From the NCBI GenBank assembly GCA_964017045.1, contig OZ024809.1, positions 2,480,001 through 2,544,000 on the forward strand: 64,000 nt of DNA, written 5' to 3'. The notes under the pieces were generated by a model, which was given only the letters and a program-made list of their open reading frames with translations, did not search any database and was not told where the DNA came from. Within the stretch, counting starts at the first letter, position 1, and each line of letters starts with the position of its first letter. A program made the position numbers and the translations under genes. Below are positions 20,467-32,400 of the stretch, piece by piece. The stretch comes from Omphiscola glabra (lineage: Eukaryota > Mollusca > Gastropoda > Lymnaeidae).

Positions 20467-20665
20467 CATATGGTCACTTGTCAACCAAAGTCATGTCAGT
20501 GTGGTCACTTGTCAACAGAGGTAATGTTAGTGTGGTCACTTATCAACCAAGGTCATGTCAGTGAGGTCCCTTGTCAACCAAGGTCATGTCAGTGTGGTCA
20601 CTTGTCAACCAAGGTCATGTCAGTGTGGTCACTTGTCAACCAAGGTCATGTCAGTGTGGTCTTTT
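20467..20665. repeat. Minisatellite, 31-bp unit, ~6 copies (left block)
   Basis: 'GGTCACTTGTCAACCAAGG' plus 'TCATGTCAGTGT'. Confidence 0.95.
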
Positions 20666-21150
20666 GTTGTAACATTACTGATTGTAATTGTACTCTCAGT
20701 AAGTTAACAAATACTGCTTTAATATCTATGGTCCTTACTTGCTATTGCTATCATCCTTAAATTTGCCGCTGGCTCACTCTGTCATACGAATCAACTAGGT
20801 CCGCTATAAATCACACAGTTCTTCTTTATTCACAAAATTAAAGATACAAATATGATCCTTGATATAAAACATCCATGTAACTAATAGAGTTACATTATAC
20901 GAAATTTGGTACACTCCAATATTCTTTAATCCACGAATTAACATGACAGTCAAAATTGGCGACGTCCTTCTCTCTCTAACTGAAGCCGTGCACACTCACA
21001 AAAATGGCCTCCTGACACACACACATAAAATCATGATCTACTCATTCGCCACAAAAACTAGTTCCCCGTATTCTCATCCTATATGATTAAATTACTCCGC
21101 CACCGTGCAGAGGAGTATCATGTGACTGAGTACCATTCACTCGTTGTGTT
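20666..21150. other. Insertion-like segment between two blocks of the 31-bp array
   Basis: Non-repetitive AT-rich DNA. The 31-bp array stops at 20665 and resumes at about 21150. No coding feature is recognised. Confidence 0.5.
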
Positions 21151-21510
21151 ACACTTGTCAATAAAGGTCATGTCAATGTGGTCACTTGTCAACCAAGGTC
21201 ATGTCAGTGTGGTCACTTGTCAACCAAGGTCATGTCAGTGTGGTCACTTGTCAACCAAGGTCATGTCAGTGTGGTCACTTGTCAACCAAGGTCATGTCAG
21301 TGTGGTCACTTGTCAATAAAGGTCATGTCAATGTGGTCACTTGTCAACCAAGGTCATGTCAGTGTGGTCACTTGTCAACCAAGGGAGATTATCATATCAA
21401 TGTGGCCACTTGTCAACCAAGGTAGAGGGTCATATCAATGTGGTCACTTGTCGACCAATGTAGATGGTCATATCAGAGTGGTCACTTGTCAATATAGTCA
21501 TATCAATGAG
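21150..21510. repeat. Minisatellite, 31-bp unit, ~11 copies (right block)
   Basis: Same unit as 20467-20665. The last three copies carry the 'GGTCATATCA' variant that dominates the B-side array at 47900-48315. Confidence 0.95.
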
Positions 21511-22605
21511 GAATTATAATTGGCTTGTACCGGTACAATGTTGAAGAATACACAATGTTGTAAAAAGGTATAAATGATGAAAAGAAATCTACACACACAA
21601 AGTAAAATAACACACGCTCAAAATATCTCGTGATGAAAATGATAGCACGCCCACAAAAATAACTCTCGTCCCCTTTTACAGTCTGTTCTACTGATCTTTC
21701 TAGAGAGGCCTTACACAATGTTTTCCTTTCCAGTTATTTCTAATAATTTTACAGAATCCTAAGGATACAGAATATTAATTTTATTTAGTTGTAAACAAGG
21801 TCAAGAGAGACTATTTTTAGCTAGCGACACCTTAAATGCGGTTCCGAGCTTGGGATCAACTAGAGTTCATTCACGGGAAAGATGACGTAAACACGTCGTC
21901 TACATAACAATTACCTTTCGCTTATTTATTGTGGTCAAATTCGTTCCAAATTTACACAATGGAAGTAACTTAATAGTTTAATTTTCTCAATTTTACTTAA
22001 TTGGTGCGAACAACACATCTACTGAATCTCAGACATTTGAGGCAATCGCAAGTGGGGAAAATGTTTACATTAACAGAATGTCTAAATATGAGGTGATCAA
22101 CCCAACGTTAAAATGAAGCGATTAACTTAAAAACAAATTAGGAAAAAAAGTTGTTGTTTTTCTTCACTCGGAAATCAAACCACATCTCATGTTTTGGAAG
22201 CAATCTTTTGAATATCGCTAAATGTAGAAAACGAAATCAAATATAAAATTCATCACACTCTTCCTTGTTGCAGTGTGTTTCCAATATGTTTTTTTTTTAT
22301 ATTACACCACGAACCAATTGTTGGACCTAAGTTAGGACATTAATTAAAAGTAACAAATGCAATTTAAATTTTGAGGAACAAAATGGGAATGTATTTTTAA
22401 ATTACAATGTGTAAAAGTAAAAGTATGACTATTACATAATGAAAATATTGATGAGGAAAATGTTAAAAAAATTATAAACTTAAACATCATACCATTTAGG
22501 TCAATGGTTCGTCTGTTCTTATAATGAAATATACTTTTCTGATGCACTTCGCTTGGCGTGAAATTTTGCGAGAAGGTCAAATGACCCCTTGGCCAAATGA
22601 CCCCT
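21511..22605. other. Non-coding duplicated segment, paired with 48.3-49.1 kb
   Basis: Positions 22345-22580 align with 48860-49080 ('CAACAAATGCAATT', 'CATAATGAAAATAT', 'ATATACTTTTCTGATG'). No gene seen. Confidence 0.55.
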
Positions 22606-22607
22606 TG

Positions 22608-23052
22608 AAACTCCAGCACTGCAAGCTGTCTGCTGGGAAACTGAAGAAACGTCCAGCACTGCAAGCTGTCTGCTGGGAAACTGAAGAAACGTCCAGCACT
22701 GCAAGCTGTCTGCTGGGAAACTGAAGAAACGTCCAGCACTGCAAGCTGTCTGCTGGGAAACTGAAGAAACGTCCAGCACTGCAAGCTGTCTGCTGGGAAA
22801 CTGAAGAAACGTCCAGCACTGCAAGCTGTCTGCTGGGAAACTGAAGAAACGTCCAGCACTGCAAGCTGTCTGCTGGGAAACTGAAGAAACGTCCAGCACT
22901 GCAAGCTGTCTGCTGGGAAACTGAAGAAACGTCCAGCACTGCAAGCTGTCTGCTGGGAAACTGAAGAAACGTCCAGCACTGCAAGCTGTCTGCTGGGAAA
23001 CGGAAGAAACGTCCAGCACTGCAAGCTGTCTGCTGGGAAACGGAAGAAACGT
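22608..23052. repeat. Minisatellite, 40-bp unit, 11 nearly identical copies
   Basis: 'GTCCAGCACTGCAAGCTGTC' plus 'TGCTGGGAAACTGAAGAAAC'. Only the last two copies show CGG for CTG. The unit has no stop in several frames, so open frames of up to 237 codons on the minus strand are artefacts. The B duplicate (49130-49170) holds a single unexpanded unit. Confidence 0.97.
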
Positions 23053-23059
23053 TTCATTT

Positions 23060-23376
23060 TGTGAACTCATCTTTACTGATGACCTCCTGGGAACTGTGAA
23101 AATTTTCAAACTGGAATGGTATGGTCACGTGACAAGAAAACGAGGGCTGGCCAAAGAAATCATGCAGGGCAAAACGAGAGGAGGGAGAGGAGGGAGAAGA
23201 AGATGAAGACAGAGAAAAAGATGGAAAGATAACGTTGAAGAGTGGACGGGACTAAAGCTAGGCGATACTGTACGAATTGCGGAAAAAGGAGAGTGATGGA
23301 GGAGGATAGATTTCATGTCATCTGTGGCGCCCCAAACGGTCCAAGGACTAAGGGACATGGAGATGTATTAGTAGAT
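23060..23376 (+). mobile_element. LINE reverse-transcriptase C-terminal fragment
   Basis: Plus-strand translation from about 23109 reads 'LEWYGHVTRKRGLAKEIMQG', then 'GRRR', 'RQRKRWKDNVEEWTGLKL', and 'WRRIDFMSSVAPQTVQGLRD', with one in-frame stop in each joining region. This is the typical tail of endonuclease-bearing LINE polyproteins ('RWFGHVTR..KRWEDNI.EWTG'). The collinear B sequence (49170-49200) lacks it, so it inserted after the duplication. Confidence 0.78.
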
Positions 23377-23880
23377 CTTTAAAATCGTTTCACATAGGTC
23401 CACCAGGGAAGAAGACCCATGGTCTTCCTCCCTGCACAAATGCTGCACACAACAGGTGCCGCAGAGCACAAATGGCTATCAAGAAAAACCCGAGTTGAAA
23501 TCTGTACCTGGAGATGTCCCATCCATACATTACACTTTTGGCTTAAGAACTCTTCGTGCCTGAATCTGTCGGATTAGCCAGCTGCACACTCTCAGACAGA
23601 TTCAGCCCTATCATCAATCACGTGATCAAGATGATTCAAATTGATTTCGACGGACGAACTAACATAATCCTATCTTATGACATTCCTCCAAAGGCCCCAA
23701 GTAAGGATATCAATAAGTTAAACATCAACAAGAGGAACTACATCGGTTCTCTCAAGCTATACCTTGTAAAGACGCAACAGAAAGCTTCACATATAGCATC
23801 AAGAACGGGAGCTCATTTAAACGTTCATCCCTCTCTTAAAACCTAGGAAAAATATTCATTTTATGTGGATTGGCCACTCA
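23377..23880. other. End of the duplicated block, paired with 49.2-49.4 kb
   Basis: 'CTTCGTGCCTGAAT' and 'AGCCAGCTGC.CAC' match 49360-49400. The plus-strand frame 23556-23846 (96 codons) is unrecognised and is not conserved in the B copy. Confidence 0.55.
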
Positions 23881-24285
23881 TGGTTTGTGAGTCGGCTGCT
23901 TATCGTTTGTGGACCGGCAACTTAAAACTTGTGGACCGGCTAATAATGGCTTGTGTAACAGATAATAATGGCTTGTGGAACAGATAATATTGGCTTGTGG
24001 ACCTACTACTAATGGCTTGTTGACCAGCTAAAAATTGCTTGTGGACCACCTACTCATGGCTTGTGGACCAGCTACTAATGGCTTGTGGACCAGCTAATAT
24101 TGGCTTGTGGACCGACTACGGATGGTTTGTGGACCGTCTACTCATGGCTTGTGGACCGGCTACTCATGGCATGATGACAGGCTACTCGTGGCTTGTGGAC
24201 CGGCTACTCATGGCATGAGGACCGGCTACTCAAGGCATGCGGACCGGCTTCTTATTGCTTGTGGACCGGCATCTGCGTATGAGCC
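23880..24285. repeat. Minisatellite, 22-bp unit, ~17 copies
   Basis: 'TGGCTTGTGGACCGGCTAC' with variable ends. Confidence 0.92.
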
Positions 24286-24968
24286 ATTGTCCTGTAATTA
24301 ATACAATTAAATTGTAACATTAAAACACGTCTCCTCAAACTAGGTCACAATGACTGATCCCATTTTCTTAATTTTCGGAATGCACTAGTCTAAACCCTGG
24401 AAAGTAAACTCAATGTAACATATCTATAGCCTTGAATTTAAGCCTATTCATTAGGGCTTGTCACTCCCGCATCTTTCTGCCTGAGTGCGCACGATCACGA
24501 CAATTGCATGCATGATTGAACAGTAATAAAACAGTATGAACCATATCAGTGAATGCGGATGTTGACAAAGTGTTACCACACTTCACGAAGTTACAAGGAA
24601 TAAAAAACATATTCCTAAAAAAATAGAAAAATAAGTCATGAAAATGTCCAGAATACTTCTTCAAAATTGGAATTAGGAATCGCTTTTTTGGGTTATTTTA
24701 TATGTATAAATTTACCAGTTGATAGCCCCGCCCTTTCCCGGGTTTACATTGACACAGGTGTAACACAACTCCCCGGTCCATAAAGGGTGCCATATAATTT
24801 ATCACGGGGGGGGGGGAGGGCATATACAAATCCACAACCACTGTAAATCGGGGGAGGATACTGGTCCATGAAGAGTAACGGTTATCATAACGGGGAGTTA
24901 ACATTTAAAAGGTGTAACACTAAAATAATTTGCCAGACTCCAAGATAACTGCCCTTTGATCATTAATT
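24286..24968. other. Unassigned stretch
   Basis: No gene recognised. G-run at 24806-24816. Minus-strand frames of 67-68 codons are not supported by any motif. Confidence 0.5.
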
Positions 24969-24969
24969 T

Positions 24970-25190
24970 CGTGTCCCAGCCTCTAAAGAAAGTGACATTT
25001 TGGTGCACCAGTCTCAAACGAAAGTGACATTTTGGTGCACCAGCCTCAAAAGAAAGTGACATTTTGGTTCTCCAGCCTCAAAAGAAAGTGACATTTTGGT
25101 GCACCAGCCTCAAAAGAAAGTGACAATTTGGGGCACCAGCCTCAAAACAAAGTGACACTTTGGTGCACCAGCCTCATAAGAAAGTGACAT
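24970..25190. repeat. Minisatellite, 32-bp unit, 7 copies
   Basis: 'AAAGTGACATTTTGGTGCAC' plus 'CAGCCTCAAAAG'. Confidence 0.94.
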
Positions 25191-25399
25191 ATGTTTTCCC
25201 CAAAGCTATCTTGCTCTACTATTTATTTCCCTTATCGTGAACACAGTACCTTGTTGGTTGATATTCTAGCCTTTGTCTTTTAAATGAATGTCATATCTAT
25301 GTCCTGTAGATACAAATTCAAGGTAACATTTACAATTTTACATCGATTAAGAGACACCATTGTTTATCGTTGTCATTCAATTTATAGACAACTTTGGGC

Positions 25400-25670
25400 C
25401 CAGGAGCATATCATATCATGTAATGTATAATTTATTATGGCAAAATATCACATCATATAAATAGTCACTTATTACGGTATCATAATATATCGTCTAATTT
25501 TTCACTTATAATAATACCATAACACATCATAAAATGTATCACTTTTTATGGAACTAAAAATTTTAATTATCACTTATGATTGGACCATAACATATCCAGT
25601 AATGTATCTCTTCTTATAATACCATAACATATCCTGTAATTTATGGCTCATTATGGAACATAACATATTA
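25400..25670. repeat. Degenerate AT-rich repeat
   Basis: Loose copies of 'CATAACATATC(C/A)TGTAAT' joined by 'TTATTATGG'. Borders are unclear. Confidence 0.6.
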
Positions 25671-25687
25671 TGTAGAGAGATACTGCT

Positions 25688-26932
25688 GGCCCCAGGTGGA
25701 GAGTCGAGTGGCCCAGGTGAAGAGTCCGGTGGCCCAGGTTGAGAGAACGGTGAGCCATGGGGAGAGTCTGGTGGCCCAGGTGGAGAGAACGGTGAGCCAT
25801 GGGGAAAGTCTGGTGGCCCAGGTGGAGAGTCCGTTAGCCCAGGTGGAGAGACCGGTGAGCCATGGGGAGAGTCTGGTGGCCCAGGTGAAGAGTCGATTGG
25901 CCCAAGTGAAGAGTCCAGTGGCCCAGGTGGAGAGTCGAGTGGCCCAGGTGAAGAGTCTGGTGGCCCAGGTGAAGTGTCTGGTGGCCCAGGTGGAGAGTCT
26001 GGTGGCCCAGGTGAAGAGTCCGGTGGCCCAGGTGGCGAGTCGAGTGGCCCAGGTGGAGAGTCCGGTGGCCCAGGAGAAGAGTACGGTGGCCCAGGTGAAG
26101 AGTCCGGTGGCCCAGGTGAATAGTCCGGTAGCCCAAGAAAAGAGTCCGGTGGCCCAGGTGAAGAGTTCGGTGGCCCAGGTGGAGAGTCCGGTTGCCCAAA
26201 TTGAGAGTCTGGTGGCCCAAATTGAGAGTCTGGTTGCCCAAATTGAGAGTCTAATGACCCAAATTGAGAGTCTGGTGGCCCAAATTGAGAGTCTGGTGGC
26301 CCAAATTGAGAGTTTGGTGGCCCAAATTGAGAGCCTGGTGGCCCAAATTGAGAGTCTGGTGGCCCAAGGCGGAGAGTCTGGTGGCCAGAATTGAGAGTCT
26401 AGTGGCCCAAATTGAGAGTCTGGTGGCGCAAATTGAGAGTCTGGTATCCCAAATTGAGTGTCTGGTGGCCCAAATTGAGAGTCTGGTGGCCAAAGTTGAG
26501 AGTCTGGTGGCCCAAGGCGGAGAGTCTGGTGGCCCAAATTGAGAGTCTGGTTTCCCAAATTGAGAGTCTGGTGTCCCAAATTGAGAGTCTGGTGGCCAAA
26601 ATTGAGAGTATGGTGGCCCAAATTGAGAGTCGGGTTTCCCAAATTGAGAGTCTGGTGTCCCAAATTGAGAGTCTGGTGGCCAAAATTGAGAGTCTGGTGG
26701 CCCAAGGCGGAGAGTCTGGTGGCCCAAATTGAGAGTCTGGTTGCCCAAATTGAGAGTCTGGTGTCCCAAATTGAGAGTCTGGTGGCCCAAATTGAGAGTC
26801 TGGTGGCCCAAGGCGGAGAGTCTGCTGGCCAGAATTGAGAGTCTGGTGGCCCAAATTGAGAGTCTGGTTGCCCAAATTGAGAGTCTGGTGGCCCAAATTG
26901 AGAGTCTGGTGGCCCAAGGCGGAGAGTTCTTT
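25688..26932. repeat. Large minisatellite, 21-bp unit, ~59 copies, two subfamilies
   Basis: Unit 'GAGAGTCTGGTGGCCCA' plus 'GGTG' (left, to about 26200) or 'AATT' (right). Interspersed 'AGGCGG' variants recur every ~170-190 bases on the right, marking higher-order blocks. As 21 is seven codons and the unit has no stop, open frames run through both strands (up to 345 codons); there is no start context, signal or domain. Confidence 0.97.
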
Positions 26933-26934
26933 AA

Positions 26935-28130
26935 AAATTCTTTATTCACGATCAACTTTAAAGCTATTCAAAGGGGCATGACTCTTGAAACATTGAAATT
27001 TGGTATTACACATTTATTTCCTTTATTTGTTATAACTGCGCTCTGGGGTCTCTAAAGCCAAAATAGATATTTCGAATTTATTATTAATTAGATTATTGAG
27101 AGGCAGTGATTAAACAGATTATTTTACGTTTAATTAATATTAGTGTTCCTTGTGTGTTAGGTTGTCCGGTTGTGGCAAGTTGCTCTCTTCATTCGCGACA
27201 ACTGTGGCTATTTTCAACGAAGTTTCCCCAAGCCGGTCTAGGAAAAATAACTCAATAGTGGTTTAGCAAAGAGAAAGATTTGAGTGTACTTTCACGTTAA
27301 CTAGATAATCACCCGGTGTGTGAGAAAATATGATAATAATTTATTACGAGAAGATAAAAAAAATACAGAACATATCGTCTAAATATTCCTTGTCGACAAA
27401 AAAAATGTGATGAGTCAAAAATTGTTTTCAATTTACATAAAGGTTGGAGAGATATTTCTATATAAAAAGTTGTTGGTTTTGCTACTAAACATGATATCCT
27501 ACGATCCTAAATTATAGGCGGGCCGAATTTTGGTTTCTGTTAGGGCGACGAAATTTGCAATGTGGTCACTTTCGGCGCAGTTTCTGTTTTTGGCCAAACG
27601 AGAAAAGTTAACGTTCAATTTATTTTTGGTGTCGGACAAAAGACATTGAGGCTCTTGGTCGTCTACCAGAAGTCAGACTGTCATTCTGTCTGTCTCACGG
27701 CCAGCATTCAGATGTTCATTGTTGCTCGAGGTCTTGCTGTCGTCGTATGATATATGACTAATCCTCTTCGAACAGTGCCTGATGACCTACTTGTCCAATG
27801 TTTCCAAAAATAACTTTTCGATTTGGCTTCGGCAAAGGTAAAGGTAAAGGTAAAGGCAAAGGTACAGGTAAATATTTTTGGGAACAAAATATAAAGTAAA
27901 TATTAATATTTCTATTATTACTTTTTGTTTAACATTTTTCTGAAATATAATTTGGGAAGCCTAGGTTTATTTAATTTATACATTTGTGATACTTATTTTG
28001 ATTTATCATTATCATGCTCATAAATGTTAAAGGATAAGGTGAATAGTATTTTGAAAATAATATCCTTGGGAATTGTAACATTTCCATAATTATTTTTGTT
28101 TAAGGAGATTAGGGAAGCTTGGGCGTATCC
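26935..28130. other. AT-rich spacer with no recognised gene
   Basis: Contains a short AAAGGT run at 27834-27870. The open frame 27562-27750 shows nothing recognisable. Confidence 0.5.
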
Positions 28131-28144
28131 AATTTATTCATTTC

Positions 28145-28242
28145 TTGAAGGTCATCATTATCATCCTGATAAACATTATCATCCTGATAAACATTGTCAT
28201 CCTGATAAACATTGTCATCCTGATAAACATTATCATTGACGA
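28145..28242. repeat. Minisatellite, 18-bp unit, ~5 copies
   Basis: 'CCTGATAAACATTATCAT' repeated. Confidence 0.92.
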
Positions 28243-29035
28243 AATAAAAGACTCTACAAAATTAACCCCGTACATGGGCGCACATGTAAACAAAGAGAAT
28301 AAAAAAACTTTTAGTAATATTTAAAAAAAAAAACTATTTATTTCAATTGTATATATTTAGGTATATAAAAACCTTTAATTTAAATAATAAGCCTAGTCAT
28401 AAGTGTGTCTGTATCTTTGTTAAGCATATTACTTATGTGGCTGGCCTACTGTAATATCATAACAAAGGTAGCTCAACACTATTTCAACGTTTGTTTAATC
28501 TGGTTCAAATCTAAAATTAGCCAATCAATGATAACTGCGGGTAAACGAAGCATTTAAATGTCAACCAATGAGAACGACGGTTTGAACGAAAAAAGTATGG
28601 GTTATTGGAGCAAAGAGTTCCTTCTAGGCTTACGTCTGGACATTGTAGTGGGACATACCGATAAACAATGCACCGGCTTAGCTATCGATCGATACCAAAT
28701 ATGTCTAGGTAGCGTTGTAATTATACTACTTTTTAAAAAACTTTAAACTTTTATTCAAATGGTAAAGGCTTAAGTATTCATTAGATGTGTATCTATAAAA
28801 TTCACGATACTCTCATTTAGAATTAAAGAATATAAATATCGAAATCCTCCCCTCCCCCCTCCCTCAAATCATTTCTTTTTGACCTACACTAGCGAGCAAG
28901 TTTCAAATTATCTAAATCGTTCGGCGTTGGTCGAAAGTCATTTTCAACCTTCGGTTTGGTTTCGGCTTTGGCAGAAATAAAAAAAATCAAATTCGGTCGG
29001 TCTCCATCCTAAATTAAACTTTACTTAACATAATA
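28243..29035. other. Spacer downstream of gene B
   Basis: Open frame 28558-28746 (62 codons) is unassigned. Homology between the A and B loci ends near 29038 (A: about 9840, shared 'ACAATTCCTTTTTTAAA'). Confidence 0.5.
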
Positions 29036-29236
29036 TTTTAGACAATTCCTTTTTTAAATGCATCTTCTGAAGTCCAATATATGTAGATATTTTTTATATA
29101 TAAATGCGTTTATATGTATATAGATTATGTAATTTAATTTATAGTGATAAAATAATGCAATAAAATAAGTCATTTGTCAACTTTAAAAGAAACATAGATA
29201 TCTCTAGATATCATATGAATCGCGCGCGTTCTTGGA

Positions 29237-29408
29237 TCACACGCACTTAGGGGCGTTGCAGAAGCAGCTGGTGGGCAGGTACTGGTTGAAGAACAGGAAT
29301 CGGTTCCAGAAGCCCAGGTTGTAACAGACGGCAAGGAACCACTGGTAGGTGTAGCGCTGCTCGCACCTCCCGGTTTGAACACAATTCTCGCACAATCGAG
29401 TGCATTGC
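29237..29408 (-). CDS. Gene B exon 5 (terminal coding exon)
   Basis: The acceptor 'TTATTGTCCCCAAG' ends at 29409; stop TGA at 29239-29237; 172 bases. It encodes 'QCTRLCENCVQTGRC', 'YTYQWF' and a final 'SCFCNAPKCV'. The NYT glycosylation site of A is changed to RYT. No clear AATAAA was found downstream on this strand. Confidence 0.88.
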
Positions 29409-32400
29409 CTTGGGGACAATAAAAAACACTTAAGCAAGTAGCACTAGACACATCTTAGAAATAATGGAGCAAAAGTATCACCATAAAAAAGAGTAATTAG
29501 AAATGACGTTTGTCGATGCTAAATTTTTAATGTAACTGTTTGTGACCATAGCCGTCGCAAGGGCCCTTCAACTCTTACAGCCAAAGGGAGGGCCCCTGAT
29601 ATTTAAGAGACCCAACGTTGTTATGAGGGGTGGTGGTGGTGGGCCTCCAAAAGTCACATAACGGCCCCGTCATTGTATCATTTTTTTACAATTACAGACA
29701 TTACCATCAAGAGACAACGCGTTCACACAGTTTGTGTTTTAAGCTGTAGAGACGGTAGCTGCTATTTAAGCTGTAGAGACGATAGCTGCTATTTAAGCTA
29801 TAGAGACGGTAGCTGCTTTTTAAGCGGTAGAGATGAGGATGCTATTTAAGCTGTATAGTCTGTAGAAGCTATTTAAGCTATAGAGATTGTAGATGCAATA
29901 TTAGCTTTTAGAAAATATAGATGCTATTTAAGTTATAGAGACTGTGGATGCTATTTAAGCTGCAGAGACTGTGGATGCTATTTAAGCTGTATAGACTATA
30001 GTTGTTACATATTTTCTTTTAAATATTTTGAGTCACGATCACATTTTAGAGAAGTGACCCCATTTTGAGATCGTGACCCCTATTTCTGAACCAGAGCTAT
30101 TGGGCTTTATGAAGCGTATGCATATGATTAAAGTCTTAAGATGTGCCATTAAGGCAGGACGGTGTGCCATTAAGGCAGGATGATGTGCCATTAAGGCATG
30201 ATGGTGTGCCATTAAGGCAGGATGGTGTGCCATTAAGGCAGGATGGTGTGCCATTAAGGCAGGATGGTGTGCCATTAAGGCAGGATGGTGTGCCATTAAG
30301 GCAGGATGGTGTGCCATTAAGGCAGGATGGTGTGCCATTAAGGCAGGACGGTGTCATATCTGAGAGATCCGCATCTTGTATACATTGGTTAGTGTCAAAC
30401 ATGTATGCACTTCTAAGTGTCAAACATGTATGCACTTCTTAGTGTCAGACATGTGTGCACTTCTTAGTGTCAAACATGTATGCACTTCTTAGCGTCAAAC
30501 ATGTATACACTTCTTAGTGTCAAACATGTATGTACTTCTTAGTGTCAAACGGTTAACTACTACGCATGAAATAGCACAGTGACTCAGAGATAAACAAGAA
30601 CAAGTGTTGTTTATCCACTACTTCCAAATAATAAGCTGACATGGCATGAATAGGGCGAAATTCTGGATACAAATATCAATCAAAGACTTTTCTATTTTAA
30701 TATTTATATCCCATTTCAGCGTAAATAAACAAGTTACTAACGCGTTCTACAGTGCAACAACTGGACACCCACTAAACTTCAGCATTACCTGCTTGTGTGG
30801 GCATTCATCGTCTGACATTAAGCACCGATTAAATGGACTAATGAAAAAAGTTGGTGTTATGTAGGTGAAGGGTTTTGAGTTGAGACACGCCTTCCTCGCT
30901 TTCCTCGTGCATGACCTCAAGCAGACAAAATCTCGAGGCCACGGTTTGGGGTGGGGCTAGCGAAATTTAACCTCGTTTACAGCAAGCTTGAGTATTGTCC
31001 GTTTCAGTCGAACATTGTCGAATGATCTCGAGAATGCGAGAAGCAGTTACAATACGTAATCTATTTCGAGAATGATCACCTGGAACAGAGTATAAAAGGC
31101 TGAACGATTGAAAAGATGGAGAGATCCTTTTATCACGAGACTGGAAGCGTGCATTATTATTGAAACTTTGTTGTGTGTTGATTTTCTTTCATTGTGCAAC
31201 GTTTGCTCATTTTATTTTATATTAACACAGTACCGGTACCAGCCAATCTGTAATTTAATCATATTAATCATATTCTCTAGCTTTTGTAATTCATTGAAAT
31301 TAACACATTAAAACTTATTAATTGTAAATAGCCCTGGCTTTGAGTATCGTATTATTTGTTATTGTATCGTCCTTTATTATGGACTGTTTTTGGAAAGAGC
31401 CATAGCCTTAAAAAAGAGATAAATATCTCCATTAATAACAGTCCGTAATAGCCGGTTAAAAAATTATTATTAATGATTGATAATTCCCACCAACTTCATC
31501 ACATACCTAAGATCACATCCCACCCACTTCATCACATACCTCAGATCACATCCCACCCACTTCATCACATATCTCAGATCACATCCCACCCACTTCATCA
31601 CATACCTAAGATCACATCCCACCCACTTCATCACATACCTCAGATCACATCCCACCCACTTCATCACATACCTCAGATCACATCCCACCCACTTCATCAC
31701 ATACACCTCAGATCACATCCCACCCACTTCATCACATACACCTCAGATCACATCCCACCCACTTCATCACATACACCTCAGATCACATCCCACCCACTTC
31801 ATCACATACACCTCAGATCACATCCCACCCACTTCATCACATACACCTCAGATCACATACCACCCACTTCATCACATACACCTCAGATCACATCCCACCC
31901 ACTTCATCACATACACCTCAGATCACATCCCACCCACTTCATCACATACACCTCAGATCACATCCCACCCACTTCATCACATACACCTCAGATCACATCC
32001 CACCAACTTCATCACATACCTCAGATCACATCCCACCCACTTCATCACATACACCTCAGATCACATCCCTCCCACTTCATAACAGATACCTAAGATCACT
32101 TCCCACTCCCTTCATCACATATACCTAAGATCCCATCCCACCCACTTCATCACAGATACCTATGATCTCATCCCACCCACTTCATCACATATACCTGAAA
32201 TCAGATCGATCAGCGTGAATTCGTTCTTTTTAAGTGAGGACCGAAAGGAATACAAATTCTTTGTTCCTTATTCTGTATGAATTTATATTAACTGAAGGAC
32301 TGCAATCAAATTAACTGAAGGACTGCAGTCAAGCTATGTGTGTGACATAGTAAAACACTGTATTTTGAAGCTTGAATAAAAAAGCCAGGACTTAGAGCCT

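Noticed and set aside
22344..23109. 237-, 196- and 135-codon minus-strand frames
   Set aside because: Produced by the stop-free 40-bp minisatellite. All three frames are open and shift into one another.
25668..26955. Open frames of up to 345 codons on both strands as repetitive protein genes
   Set aside because: They follow from a stop-free 21-bp tandem unit (divisible by three). No start context, splice sites, signal peptide or domain, and several frames on both strands are equally open.
31473..32093. 206- and 201-codon His/Pro/Ser-rich frames
   Set aside because: Translation of the 31-33-bp minisatellite in gene B intron 4, in several frames.
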